From CAZETJ01 sp964514575 (GTDB lineage: Bacteria; Patescibacteriota; Saccharimonadia; Saccharimonadales; UBA10212), in assembly GCA_964514575.1 (NCBI GenBank), contig CAZETJ010000007.1, positions 1 to 34,209 of the forward strand: a stretch of DNA of 34,209 nt, read 5' to 3'. The position numbers were made by a program, and so were the translations under genes. The notes under the pieces were generated by a model. That model ran no database searches, had not been told where the DNA came from, and saw nothing but the letters and a program-made list of their open reading frames with translations. Shown here one piece after another: positions 1 to 8,487 of the stretch (positions within the stretch are counted from its first letter, which is position 1; each line of letters opens with the position of its first letter).

Positions 1-1
1 T

Positions 2-664
2 TTAGCCGCTAGCGTCCTCAACCCAGACCATATTGTCCAGGCCGGCGGCATTTTACTGGTCAGTTTTATAATCTTCGCCGAAACTGGACTGTTGATTGGG
101 TTTTTTCTACCAGGCGACACGCTTCTGATTGCCGCCGGAGTTTGGGCGGCGGGACACCACCATTCCTTCCCGCTGTGGGCCGTTTTGCCAGCTGTGGCCA
201 TTGCTGCGATTCTGGGTTACGAACTTGGTTATAAGATTGGCAGAACTGCCGGCCCACATCTCTTTAAGCGCAAGGATGGTCTTTTTTTTCGAGCGGACTA
301 CATCACTAGAACTCAGAAGTTTTTTTCCAAACACGGCGGTAAATCAATCTTGCTGGCGAGGTTTATTGCCGTAGTTCGGACAGTGGTGCCGATAGTAGCT
401 GGGGCTGGCAAGATGGACAGACGCTTCTTCCATGTCTATAACGTGATTGGCGGCATATTGTGGACATTTGCCGTTACGCTGACTGCTTATTGGATAGGCA
501 CGAGGGTTCCCAACCTGGACCGCTACCTCATATGGCTACTGATTTTCGCTATGGTCGCGACTGTTGGTTCTCTATTTGCTGGAGCCATGCGCACCAAACA
601 AAGTCGGACCGCCTTTCGGCAGGCTCTGCTCGAAGAGTTCAATTATTTTTTCAGGCGCGGTTAA
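2..664 (+). CDS. DedA-family membrane protein, 5' end outside window
   Basis: The reading frame is open from the first bases of the window to the TAA at 662-664, so about 220 C-terminal residues are visible and the true start lies upstream. The visible part has the DedA (SNARE-associated/VTT) signature FAETGLLIGFFLPGDTLLI, then a GYxxGYxIGR segment, the RFxxxVRTxVPxxAGxxxM region and two C-terminal hydrophobic helices. DedA proteins are inner-membrane proteins linked to lipid flipping and membrane homeostasis; the substrate here cannot be read from sequence. It is one of few plus-strand genes. Its stop directly abuts the stop of the minus-strand gene at 665, with no room for a terminator. An internal TTG at 92 is not a plausible start because conserved family sequence lies before it. 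Confidence 0.9.
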   Translation, partial: LAASVLNPDHIVQAGGILLVSFIIFAETGLLIGFFLPGDTLLIAAGVWAAGHHHSFPLWAVLPAVAIAAILGYELGYKIGRTAGPHLFKRKDGLFFRADYITRTQKFFSKHGGKSILLARFIAVVRTVVPIVAGAGKMDRRFFHVYNVIGGILWTFAVTLTAYWIGTRVPNLDRYLIWLLIFAMVATVGSLFAGAMRTKQSRTAFRQALLEEFNYFFRRG

Positions 665-979
665 TTAGTAGCCGTGCCGACCTGGACGATGGGCAAGTGG
701 TCCATTAGGGTGTTCTACCGGCTCACCACCGCCTGCTACTATGGCTCTATTTAGAGCGTGGAAAACGGCATTTCCCATACTCCACACCCTCGATAGGGCA
801 ATTTTGCCTGCTTGGGCGTTATCGTATCCACTCATGTCAAATTCACGGCCATGTCCGTAGCTATAATAATTTTGGAATGAAGCGTCCTTCATTAAATAGA
901 CGACCTCTTTATTTACTAACACGGCCGTACCAACGAGACTATCGTGAACTTCGCTAAGTCGATTTGGCATTCTAGCCAT
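665..979 (-). CDS. Small unknown protein coupled to uvrA
   Basis: A 104-residue protein I do not recognise. Its ATG (977-979) overlaps the uvrA stop as TAATG, so it is probably translated by reinitiation from uvrA. It looks soluble, with no membrane segment or signal peptide. The N-terminal half has alternating hydrophobic stretches (LVGTAVLVNKEVVYLMKD), followed by a tyrosine-rich YYSYGHG stretch. The C-terminus is glycine, proline and histidine rich (HPNGPLAHRPGRHGY). It ends base-to-base against the DedA gene. A link to nucleotide excision repair is suggested only by its position. Confidence 0.6.
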   Translation of the reverse strand: MARMPNRLSEVHDSLVGTAVLVNKEVVYLMKDASFQNYYSYGHGREFDMSGYDNAQAGKIALSRVWSMGNAVFHALNRAIVAGGGEPVEHPNGPLAHRPGRHGY

Positions 980-3789
980 TAAATCATCCTAGCCAGGAAT
1001 TGGCCAGTGTAGCTTTTTTTGTTAGCCGCCACCTGCTCTGGCGTACCGGTGGCGATGATAAAGCCGCCGGCTTCGCCGCCCTCTGGGCCCATATCGATTA
1101 TGTGGTCGGCGTTCTTAATAACATCCAGGTTGTGCTCGATAACAATCATGGAATTACCGGCGTCCACCAAGGCGTGTAGCACATGTAACAGTTTCTCTAT
1201 ATCAGCCATGTGCAGGCCGGTGGTCGGCTCGTCCAGAATATATAGAGTGCGCCCGGTTGGGCGGCGCGACAGTTCGCTAGCCAGTTTGATACGCTGGGCT
1301 TCGCCGCCAGACAAAGTAGTTGCTGGCTGACCGAGCGTGATATATCCCAAGCCAACATCCACTAAGGTTTGCAGTTTGCGGGCAATCGCCGGAATGTTGG
1401 CAAAAAATTCCAGGGCTTGCTCACAAGTCATCTCCAGCACATCGCTGATAGTCTTGCCCTTGTAGTGAATCTCCAGCGCTTCGCGGTTATAGCGCTTGCC
1501 GTGGCAAACTTCGCAGGTAACATAAACGTCCGGCAGAAAATGCATCTCGATTTTAATCACGCCGTCGCCGGCACAGTTCTCGCAGCGCCCGCCTTTGACG
1601 TTAAAGCTAAATCGGCCGGGAGTATAACCTCGCAGCTTGGCCTCCGGCATGTCGGAAAATAGTTCGCGAATTGGCGTGAAGACGCCGGTGTAGGTCGCTG
1701 GATTGCTTCGCGGGGTACGGCCAATTGGCGACTGGTCGATGACAACGGCCTTATCCAACTCCTTGATGCCTTCGATGTCATCGTGCCGGCCAGGTACTGA
1801 TTGCGCGCGCATCAGCCGAGCTGAAAGTTCTTTGGCCAGAATGTCGTTTATCAAACTGGATTTGCCAGAGCCTGATACACCGCTGACCACCACCAGCTGA
1901 CCGAGCGGGATTTCGACGTCGATATTTTTAAGATTATTTTCACGAGCACCGCGAATGACTAATTTGCGGTCGTTGCCCGGCCGGCGCTTCTTAGGCCGCG
2001 GTATTTTGCGCTCACCGCGCAGGAACTGGGCCGTGACCGAGTTTTTGACCTTGGACACCTGCGCCGGAGTGCCAGTAGCGACGATTTTACCGCCATGAAT
2101 ACCGGCGCCTGGGCCGATATCAATTAGATAGTCTGCTGTGCGAATAGTCTCTTCGTCGTGTTCGACCACTAGTACCGAATTACCGAGGTCGCGCAGATGC
2201 TCCAGGGTATTTAATAAGCGCCGATTGTCACGCTGGTGCAGGCCTATGCTCGGTTCGTCCAGGACATAAAGCACACCCTGGAGGCCAGAGCCAATCTGGG
2301 TCGCCAGACGAATGCGCTGGGCTTCGCCGCCAGACAGCGAAACAGCACTACGAGCCAAAGTCAGGTAGTTGAGGCCGACGTCCTGAAGGAATTTCAGCCG
2401 AGCGTTAATCTCCTTCAGGATTTGATGGGCGATCTTTGTCTGCTGCTCGTCAAGTTTGACGCCTTTGAAAAACTCCAGGGCGCTATCAATATCCATTTCA
2501 CAGATATCCATAATATTGAGATCGGCTACGGTGATGGCTAGAACCTCTGGCTTAAGCCGCCGGCCCTGGCAAGCGTTGCAGGCCTTCTCCTGCATAAAGC
2601 GTTCGATATCACGACGAATAAAGTCGCTCTCGGTTTCTTTGTGCCGACGCTCCAGGTTCGGTATAACGCCTTCGTAGGTTGTCGAAAAACTGCGGCCCAT
2701 ACCCAGGCTAATCTGAAACTCCTCGTCGCCGGTGCCATATAAAATTCTGTCCAGCTGTTCCTTAGTTAGCTCTCCTGTCGGCACGTGTAAGCTAAAGCCA
2801 TATTTATCGGCCACGGCTTGTAGTTTTTTGATGTACCAATTGTCGATGTTTATGCGGTTATACGGCCTGATAGCTCCTTCGGCGATGGTCAACCGGCCGT
2901 TGGGGATAACCAGCTCTGGGTCTACCTCTAGCCGCGAACCTAGGCCGGTACATACCGGGCAGGCGCCGTGCGGGCTGTTAAAACTGAAGGTTCGCGGCTC
3001 CAGCTCGGGAATGGCTACGTCGGGATGATCGGGACATGCGTACTTCAAGCTAAAAAGTTTGTCGGTTTTTTTGTCGGCATCGTTGACGACCACTAAACCG
3101 TCCGTTATATCGAAAGCTTGCTCCACGCTCTGGGCCAGGCGTGCCCGAGACTGCTCATCGTTGACTAGGCGGTCGACAACGACCTCGATGTTGTGTTTGT
3201 ACTTTTTGTCGAGTTCCGGAAACTCGTCCAACGCGTAAACCACCCCGTCCACACGAGCCCGGGCATAGCCAGCCCGCTGGTACTGTTCGGGAATGTGCTC
3301 AAAGGCGCCTTTTTTGTCTATGACAATTGGCGCCAGAATCATCAAACGAGCACCTGTTTGCTCGCTGACGATTTGCTCAATAACGTTTTGGGTCGTCTGC
3401 CGGCTGACTGGCTTGCCGCAGACCGGACAGTGCGGTATGCCAGTTCTGGCAAACAGCAAACGCAGATAGTCATAAATTTCGGTAACGGTAGCGACTGTTG
3501 AGCGCGGGTTCCGGCTGGTGGATTTTTGATCGATAGAAATCGCCGGGCTTAGGCCATCAATTTGGTCAACATCCGGCTTTTCCATCAAACCTAAAAACTG
3601 TCGGGCATAAGCGCTCAATGATTCAACATAACGGCGCTGGCCCTCGGCGTAAATCGTATCAAAGGCCAAGCTAGACTTACCGGAACCAGATAGTCCAGTG
3701 ATAACTACTAGCTTGTTGCGAGGGATCTCCAGACTTATATTCTTGAGATTGTGCTCGCGGGCGCCATGTATAGATATAAACTCAGCCAT
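979..3789 (-). CDS. uvrA: Excinuclease ABC subunit A
   Basis: This is UvrA, the damage-recognition ATPase of nucleotide excision repair, which loads UvrB on lesions. At 936 residues it matches the usual length of about 940. Visible features are the first Walker A (GLSGSGKSS, residues 32-40), the first zinc module beginning CPVCGKPV, the first ABC signature LSGGEAQRIRLATQ with Walker B LYVLDEPSIGLH, the second Walker A GVSGSGKSS, the second zinc module (CENC and CEVC pairs), and the second signature LSGGEAQRIKLASE with LYILDEPTTGLH. Both ATPase sites and both zinc modules look intact. A TATAAT box lies 11 bases before the ATG, giving a very short leader. No uvrB or uvrC is in the window. I saw no clear SOS operator, but the repressor motif in this group is uncertain. 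Confidence 0.98.
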   Translation of the reverse strand: MAEFISIHGAREHNLKNISLEIPRNKLVVITGLSGSGKSSLAFDTIYAEGQRRYVESLSAYARQFLGLMEKPDVDQIDGLSPAISIDQKSTSRNPRSTVATVTEIYDYLRLLFARTGIPHCPVCGKPVSRQTTQNVIEQIVSEQTGARLMILAPIVIDKKGAFEHIPEQYQRAGYARARVDGVVYALDEFPELDKKYKHNIEVVVDRLVNDEQSRARLAQSVEQAFDITDGLVVVNDADKKTDKLFSLKYACPDHPDVAIPELEPRTFSFNSPHGACPVCTGLGSRLEVDPELVIPNGRLTIAEGAIRPYNRINIDNWYIKKLQAVADKYGFSLHVPTGELTKEQLDRILYGTGDEEFQISLGMGRSFSTTYEGVIPNLERRHKETESDFIRRDIERFMQEKACNACQGRRLKPEVLAITVADLNIMDICEMDIDSALEFFKGVKLDEQQTKIAHQILKEINARLKFLQDVGLNYLTLARSAVSLSGGEAQRIRLATQIGSGLQGVLYVLDEPSIGLHQRDNRRLLNTLEHLRDLGNSVLVVEHDEETIRTADYLIDIGPGAGIHGGKIVATGTPAQVSKVKNSVTAQFLRGERKIPRPKKRRPGNDRKLVIRGARENNLKNIDVEIPLGQLVVVSGVSGSGKSSLINDILAKELSARLMRAQSVPGRHDDIEGIKELDKAVVIDQSPIGRTPRSNPATYTGVFTPIRELFSDMPEAKLRGYTPGRFSFNVKGGRCENCAGDGVIKIEMHFLPDVYVTCEVCHGKRYNREALEIHYKGKTISDVLEMTCEQALEFFANIPAIARKLQTLVDVGLGYITLGQPATTLSGGEAQRIKLASELSRRPTGRTLYILDEPTTGLHMADIEKLLHVLHALVDAGNSMIVIEHNLDVIKNADHIIDMGPEGGEAGGFIIATGTPEQVAANKKSYTGQFLARMI

Positions 3790-3800
3790 TCAGGGCGTAA

Positions 3801-3806
3801 ATTATA
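3801..3806 (-). promoter_or_regulatory. -10 box for uvrA
   Basis: TATAAT on the minus strand, 11 bases before the uvrA ATG. With a start point about 7 bases downstream, the leader would be roughly 4 bases, too short for a Shine-Dalgarno site. Confidence 0.55.
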
Positions 3807-3833
3807 CCTGAAAATTGAACTTTTTTCTAGGCC

Positions 3834-4643
3834 CTAAGAGGCTTCTTGCTCTTGTCCGGGCACTTCAGATTCAATGGTCCCGCCGGAATTGCCTTCTACG
3901 ATCCGCCTGGCGGCTTCTTTTTCTTCTCTGTCGTACCCTAAACCGGCTTTTCTTTCTCGCATCTGCGCCAAAACATCATAGGCGTCGGCCGCCTTTAAAT
4001 GGTCTTCCCGGCTCAGGCGGGCACTTTCGCGCAGTTGGCCGCTAGGATCAGACTTATTATCCAGTGCGGCTAATTCGCCACCGTGCATCCCGGCAACGCG
4101 CCGGGCGGCCACAGCCTTGGTCCTGTCTTGGTCGCCGGCATAGGCCATCGTTTCGGCACGGCGCTCATTATTTTCTCGCTTTCTGCCTCTCAACTCTTGG
4201 ACTACTGTATTTTTATCACTCCCCAGGACGCCTTTTTCGCTGTCGTATCGTCTACCAGCCAGCTCTTCGGCATGCATCGCCGCCCTGGTATGGACAGCTG
4301 AACTATCTCTAGTAAGTGCAGCTGTCCTTCGGGCGGTATCTCTTTTGGCAGGTTCCCTGCTCTGATCATCCGCAATCTTTTGGGCTTTCGCGGCAATTTG
4401 GTTGTCTCTGGCTGCGGAGGAGCGTTCTTTTGTACCGGCTTTGGCCATTTCATGAGCTTTTTCGACATTATGCTCATAGCCCTCACCCGCTAAAGGCGAA
4501 CCGGGAGCTATGTCTTCACCCGTAGACAGGGATTTGCCTTCCTCGTCTGTATAAACCGGATAATCGCCCTCCCATCTGACCGGAATCGCCTTACCCTCAT
4601 CGGTATGCGCCTCGTTCATTTCATACACTTCTCTGCCGGCCAT
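3834..4643 (-). CDS. Highly charged, low-complexity unknown protein
   Basis: A 269-residue protein with no recognised domain. It is dominated by Ala, Glu, Arg, Lys and Asp and predicted to be largely helical, with repeated Arg/Ala-rich segments such as REPAKRDTARRTAAL and RREDHLKAADAY-like stretches. There is no signal peptide or membrane helix. The start is supported by AGGA six bases before the ATG and an upstream TATAAA. The last 40 or so residues (GYDREEKEAARRIVEG, then GTIESEVPGQEQEAS) resemble the tail of its upstream neighbour at 4692-5174, so the two look like a locally duplicated or domain-sharing pair. The composition is reminiscent of nucleic-acid-binding or disordered scaffold proteins, but no function can be assigned. 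Confidence 0.7.
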   Translation of the reverse strand: MAGREVYEMNEAHTDEGKAIPVRWEGDYPVYTDEEGKSLSTGEDIAPGSPLAGEGYEHNVEKAHEMAKAGTKERSSAARDNQIAAKAQKIADDQSREPAKRDTARRTAALTRDSSAVHTRAAMHAEELAGRRYDSEKGVLGSDKNTVVQELRGRKRENNERRAETMAYAGDQDRTKAVAARRVAGMHGGELAALDNKSDPSGQLRESARLSREDHLKAADAYDVLAQMRERKAGLGYDREEKEAARRIVEGNSGGTIESEVPGQEQEAS

Positions 4644-4691
4644 TGTTATCCTTTTTTGTTTTATATGGGTTTTGGTGAGTTTTTCTAGACC

Positions 4692-5174
4692 TTAAGATTC
4701 TTCTTGCTGCTCTTCGGGTTCTTCGGCTTCAATTGAAGTCCGGGGATTAGCTTCGCCGATCACCCGCTCCGCCGCTGCTCGTTCTTCGTCATATTTCCGA
4801 CCGGCTTCTACTTCAATTCTGTCTGCTTCACGCTCATTAAGTTCGGCTGTGCGATTAAAAGCACCTATCATCGTTGTATCTCGCTCAATGGAATGTTTTG
4901 ACCAGTCATGAGCACCATGAGTTAGATGAAGTGAGTCGGTAACTCGATCGACTATCAGAGGATGCCTTTTATCTAATCTGGCTTGAGCTCTTTTTGCCGC
5001 CTTTCTTAGATAATGGGCGTCATTCTTTTTCGGATATCCAGCTCTTGCCTTAGCTCCAGCCCGATTTGGATCTGGATCGGCCCACGACCAGTTCTTGGCA
5101 CGCCACTCATCTTCGCTCATCCCAGGCTCGGGTTTTAAGTCGCCGGGTCTTGGAAATTGTTCTTCTTTTGGCAT
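4692..5174 (-). CDS. Charged unknown protein with tail shared with its neighbour
   Basis: A 160-residue soluble protein, unrecognised. The N-terminus is proline and acid rich (PRPGDLKPEPGMSEDEWRAK), the middle is basic (LRKAAKRAQARLDKRH) and the C-terminus is acidic. The last 40 residues (RKYDEERAAAERVIGEANPR, then TSIEAEEPEEQQEES) match the pattern in the gene at 3834-4643: Y-D-x-E, A-A-x-R, T-I-E-x-E-x-P, Q-E-x-S. The start is supported by AGGAAAATC before the ATG. It lies 48 bases upstream of its relative and is probably cotranscribed with it. Function unknown. Confidence 0.7.
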   Translation of the reverse strand: MPKEEQFPRPGDLKPEPGMSEDEWRAKNWSWADPDPNRAGAKARAGYPKKNDAHYLRKAAKRAQARLDKRHPLIVDRVTDSLHLTHGAHDWSKHSIERDTTMIGAFNRTAELNEREADRIEVEAGRKYDEERAAAERVIGEANPRTSIEAEEPEEQQEES

Positions 5175-5255
5175 TTTTGATTTTCCTAAATTACGAGTTA
5201 ATTATCACTTCTATTATCTTCCTCGTCAATACGCTTGTGCTCATAGTCGAACATT

Positions 5256-5426
5256 TCAAAAACGGAGGAAGCGACGAGCGAGACAAAGGCTGAATCGAGG
5301 ACCAGCCTTCAGGCCGACCGCAGGGAGTTCCGCAGATTCACTTTCGGCGAGCGAGGAGTGACCATCAACGTTCTTGAATCGTTCGAGAGGTTTTGGGTTC
5401 TGTTTTGCCGGAACAAAATGGAACAA
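5256..5426. repeat. Dispersed intergenic repeat, copy 1
   Basis: It shares three blocks in the same order with 33824-34061. They are TCAAAA-(1-2)-CGGAGG (5256-5268), GAGTTCCGCAG (5325-5335) and a perfect 24-bp block (5403-5426) containing GCCGGAACAAAATGGAACAA. GTTCCG in the middle block is complementary to CGGAAC in the last block, so a transcript could pair across the 70-base interior. Flanking sequence is divergent, which argues for a mobile or structured non-coding element, not a duplicated gene. Confidence 0.6.
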
Positions 5427-5514
5427 ATAGTTTGGTTCTTTGAAAAAGAACTCAAGGATATTTGATTTACGAACGAGAAAGTTATATAGTGTAGTCAAAG
5501 CAAGGAGATGAGGG

Positions 5515-5548
5515 CCCGCTAAAAACTTCCAGGAGAAGTTTAGGCGGG
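5515..5548 (+). promoter_or_regulatory. Hairpin before the ORF at 5558
   Basis: CCCGC (5515-5519) and AACTTC pair with GAAGTT and GCGGG (5544-5548), giving an interrupted stem with the loop around AGGA. It ends 9 bases before the ATG at 5558 and holds the only purine-rich site available to that ORF, so it could control access. No T-tract follows on either strand, so it is not an obvious terminator. Confidence 0.4.
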
Positions 5549-5557
5549 TAAATCTAT

Positions 5558-5863
5558 ATGTTGGACTTCTTTTTAATTTTAGGCCAAATTCCCGGTACGA
5601 ACCTCCAGTTAACCTTCAGTGAATTCCTGTTGGCTCTTTTGATATTGGCGCCAGTCATAGCGTGGTACGACCTCGACCGCGCTAAACGGGTCCGAGCCAG
5701 CGTTATCCAGCTAAGTTCGCTGCACAGCTTTTCTTATCCTCTGGATTCTAGCGTGCCGGAACTACAGACTCGGCGTACGATTGTAAATCCTCAAGCAAGC
5801 TCTTTTTGGCAGAGTTTAGTCCAGGCGTGGCAGCAAGTTCGTCGAGCCGCCTTTGATAATTAG
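5558..5863 (+). CDS. Possible small single-pass membrane protein
   Basis: A 101-residue frame with one hydrophobic segment (residues 22-38, EFLLALLILAPVIAWYDLD) followed by a basic, probably cytoplasmic tail. No family is recognised. Its last 116 bases run antisense into the 3' end of sbcB, whose C-terminus is well supported by family similarity, so the tail here may be partly a shadow. The upstream hairpin and weak ribosome site make expression uncertain. Confidence 0.4.
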   Translation: MLDFFLILGQIPGTNLQLTFSEFLLALLILAPVIAWYDLDRAKRVRASVIQLSSLHSFSYPLDSSVPELQTRRTIVNPQASSFWQSLVQAWQQVRRAAFDN

Positions 5864-7175
5864 CTGCCAGGCTCTTTTCGCCGCCGCCTATCAATTTTTG
5901 TTTTCTAAATTTTTGCCACCAAATCTGCTCTTGGTTGTTTAAGCTGGCCGGATAATTTCGGGCCTTATATAAGGGCAGAAGGTAACCTAATCGCTCGTCA
6001 TCAAAGGCAAAATGAAGATCTGCCAGGCCCTGCTCATCGGCCGCGCGGATAGCCCGCAGTTTCGATTTGTCGCCATCCTTTATAAAGCCATCGTAAAGCG
6101 CGCCATCAACCTTCGCCTCGTTAACGACCATCTCGGCCTGATACAGCTGGTTCTTAATCTCCAGGGCTTGGAGCAGCTTGTCGCCAAAGCCGTCCAATTT
6201 CTGCAGCTTAGAAAGGTGGCTATTAATAACTTCCATGTGTATGCCCAGCCGCTCTTGGCTCGCCTCGTCCAAAACTCGCAGATCGCCGACTATCGCCGGA
6301 CAACGATTATAGACCAGCTGTTTTACCGGAAAATACGGCGCGTCTTTATCGCGGTCGCTCCAGAGCTTGGCTAGTTCGGCCGGGCTTAGATCCTTGAACT
6401 CATCCGGGTCGATCCTGAGATCATAAACCAACGCTGCTGCCCGCTCAGGGTTAGCTGCCACGCTCACGGCTATAGTAGTTTTCTGCCAGCTGGAGGGGTA
6501 ACGGCCGCTGGCATAAATAAATGGTTTGCCCGAAGCTACCAGTGGGGCAATTTTGTCTTTGCCGCGGTGCTTCAAAAGATAGTCATAAATTTTCGGCTGT
6601 TTGGCCTTAAGCAGTCGGGCTAGATCGATTACTGCCATAACGTCGCTTAGGGCATCATGGGCGTTAGCGTGCTCCAGCTTATTGACTGAGGTTAATAGTT
6701 CCAATTTATTACTGGGTCGTCCCTCGGAGTCAAACGGCCACTTGATACCGTCCGGCCTAAGCGCTCGAATCATCCGCACCGCATCCAAAAGATCCCAAGT
6801 AGACGAGCCATTCTTCCAAGACCATTCGTAAGCATCGTAGAAATTGCGCCACAGCAGAAAACGGACAAATTCATTGTCAAAACGGACGTTGTTATAACCG
6901 ACCATAATCGTGTCTGGTAAAAATACTTGACTAGTTAAGTATTTACAGAACTCGGCCTCACTAATTCCCTCTGCGCGTGTTTTTTGCGGCGGAATGCCGT
7001 GAACCAGCACCGCATCGGGTTGTGGCAAGATGTCATCGGTCAATTTGATCAAAATATTGTCCGGCTGGCCTACCGGCTTCAAATCCATGTCCGTTCTTTG
7101 GCCGGCAAACTGCATAATACGGTCTTCCCTGGCCCGGAAGCCGGAGGTCTCTAAGTCAAAAAAGTAATAAGTCAT
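5748..7175 (-). CDS. sbcB: Exodeoxyribonuclease I
   Basis: SbcB/ExoI, a processive 3'-5' single-strand DNA exonuclease used in recombination and mismatch repair. Its 475 residues equal the E. coli length. The DnaQ-fold catalytic motifs are visible: FFDLETSG (ExoI has DYET) near residue 5, GYNNVRFDNEFVRFLLWRNFYD with its Asp near 103, and NAHDALSDVMAVIDLARL with the H-D pair near 175. Outside the exonuclease core, WDLLDAVRMIRALRPDGI, the SH3-like region and the ExoI C-terminal domain (YKARNYPASLNNQEQIWWQKFR) also match. It starts 3 bases after obg ends and is probably the last gene of that transcript. ExoI in a reduced genome suggests retained recombination or DNA-uptake processing (inference). 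Confidence 0.95.
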   Translation of the reverse strand: MTYYFFDLETSGFRAREDRIMQFAGQRTDMDLKPVGQPDNILIKLTDDILPQPDAVLVHGIPPQKTRAEGISEAEFCKYLTSQVFLPDTIMVGYNNVRFDNEFVRFLLWRNFYDAYEWSWKNGSSTWDLLDAVRMIRALRPDGIKWPFDSEGRPSNKLELLTSVNKLEHANAHDALSDVMAVIDLARLLKAKQPKIYDYLLKHRGKDKIAPLVASGKPFIYASGRYPSSWQKTTIAVSVAANPERAAALVYDLRIDPDEFKDLSPAELAKLWSDRDKDAPYFPVKQLVYNRCPAIVGDLRVLDEASQERLGIHMEVINSHLSKLQKLDGFGDKLLQALEIKNQLYQAEMVVNEAKVDGALYDGFIKDGDKSKLRAIRAADEQGLADLHFAFDDERLGYLLPLYKARNYPASLNNQEQIWWQKFRKQKLIGGGEKSLAANYQRRLDELAATPGLNSAKKSLLEDLQSYAESVVPAR

Positions 7176-7178
7176 TGC

Positions 7179-8450
7179 CTAGTATTCTATAGAGCCAATC
7201 GCCGGCTGGCCGATTGTTATCTTCTGACCAGTCTCAAGATCTTGGCGAGTCAGCTCGCGAACAATTCCCATTTTGCGCATAATGTCACGCAGCCTTTGCT
7301 CGCTCGGTCCATCCCCAAAATGGGTGCGCCGGGCAAACCGTTCAATCTTACGGCCAGTGACCACAAACCCATTTTTGGTTTTTTGGACTTGCCACGAATC
7401 GTCGTCTTCACGCAGACCGATTACCGGTAGCCGCGGTTTCTTAGGAGCAGTTTGGGATTGCTTATGCGTCTTATCAACCAGCTTGGCAATGACCCTCAAC
7501 AAAGCTTTAATGCCGTCGCTACTGGAGGATGAAATAGCTGCTGTGGACGTTCCTCGAGGTACAATCTTTTTAAGTTCTTTCAGGGCTATCTCGACCTGTT
7601 TTTCACTAGCACCCTCGACTTTTGTCAAAGCCACAATCTGGGGGCGGTCTGCCAAATCAATCTTGTAGGCCGCCAGCTCAGCCATGATCGTTTTATAAGC
7701 TCCCGTAATATCTTCGTTATAGATGTCGATCAGGTGTAGTAGTACTGCCGTGCGCTCAACGTGGCGCAAGAACTCGTCACCCAAGCCTTTGCCGGCGTGC
7801 GCTCCTTCGATTAGTCCAGGAATGTCAGCGAACAACAGACTTTTACCGTCGATGTCTGACATGCCCAAATTGGGCTTCAGCGTAGTAAACGGGTAGTCGG
7901 CAATCTCTGGGCGGGCGTTGCTGATGACCGATAAAAACGTTGATTTGCCAGCATTGGGCAAGCCGACGATACCAACATCGGCAATAACTTTTAATTCCAG
8001 TACGGCCTCCAACACTTCTCCATCCTCGCCCTTTTCCGCCACCTTAGGCGCTTGGCGAGTCGAGCTTACGAAGTGAGCATTGCCGAAGCCGCCCTTGCCG
8101 CCTTTAGCAACGATTGCTTGCTGGCCATCAGCCGTTAGGTCGGCTAGAATTTCCTCGTCCTTAACTATAACCGTGCCTACAGGCACCGCTACTATCAGAT
8201 CTTCACCGCTTTTGCCGTGCCGGCGGCGCATGCTGCCTGCCTGCCCATTCTCGGCTACGATCTGTTTTTGGTATCGAAAAGCCGCTAGTGTATTTTGGTT
8301 ATTACTAGCTAGCAAGATTATGTCGCCGCCGTCGCCGCCGTCGCCGCCGTCTGGGCCGCCGCGGTCGACGAATTTTTCATGCCGGAAGCTGACGGCGCCG
8401 TTGCCGCCATCACCAGCCTTGAGCTTGACACTCACTCTGTCAACAAACAT
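7179..8450 (-). CDS. obg: Obg-family ribosome-assembly GTPase
   Basis: A 423-residue Obg/CgtA GTPase acting in 50S assembly and growth control. In order it has the glycine-rich Obg fold (VSVKLKAGDGGNGAVSFRHEKF onward), the G domain with P-loop GLPNAGKST near residue 166, G2/switch DYPFTTLKPNLG, G3 DIPGLIEGAHAGKGLG, G4 as TKVE in place of the usual NKxD, and a C-terminal OCT-type domain ending GIVRELTRQDLETGQKITIG. The short C-terminal tail SIEY replaces the longer acidic tail of E. coli ObgE. It lies between the LysM-CHAP gene and sbcB in one probable operon. Confidence 0.96.
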   Translation of the reverse strand: MFVDRVSVKLKAGDGGNGAVSFRHEKFVDRGGPDGGDGGDGGDIILLASNNQNTLAAFRYQKQIVAENGQAGSMRRRHGKSGEDLIVAVPVGTVIVKDEEILADLTADGQQAIVAKGGKGGFGNAHFVSSTRQAPKVAEKGEDGEVLEAVLELKVIADVGIVGLPNAGKSTFLSVISNARPEIADYPFTTLKPNLGMSDIDGKSLLFADIPGLIEGAHAGKGLGDEFLRHVERTAVLLHLIDIYNEDITGAYKTIMAELAAYKIDLADRPQIVALTKVEGASEKQVEIALKELKKIVPRGTSTAAISSSSSDGIKALLRVIAKLVDKTHKQSQTAPKKPRLPVIGLREDDDSWQVQKTKNGFVVTGRKIERFARRTHFGDGPSEQRLRDIMRKMGIVRELTRQDLETGQKITIGQPAIGSIEY

Positions 8451-8487
8451 ACCTATAGCTTAATCCCAGAGACCTAAAGCTAAAAGC

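Larger units (their letters stand above)
5175..5557. other. Intergenic stretch with dispersed repeat and hairpin
   Basis: About 380 bases without a convincing protein gene. The reading frames seen in it begin at poor start codons or lack a ribosome site. It contains one copy of a repeat also found at the right end of the window (5256-5426) and a hairpin just before the ORF at 5558. An 18-codon frame at 5198-5254 (minus) was seen but has no independent support. Confidence 0.6.

Noticed and set aside
5198..5254. 18-codon frame MFDYEHKRIDEEDNRSDN
   Set aside because: It reads like protein, but there is no ribosome site, no promoter at the leaderless distance and no second copy to compare.
5256..5498. 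Minus-strand 80-codon frame across repeat copy 1
   Set aside because: It starts at TTG without a ribosome site. Only the repeat words are shared with copy 2, and the reading frame is not maintained.
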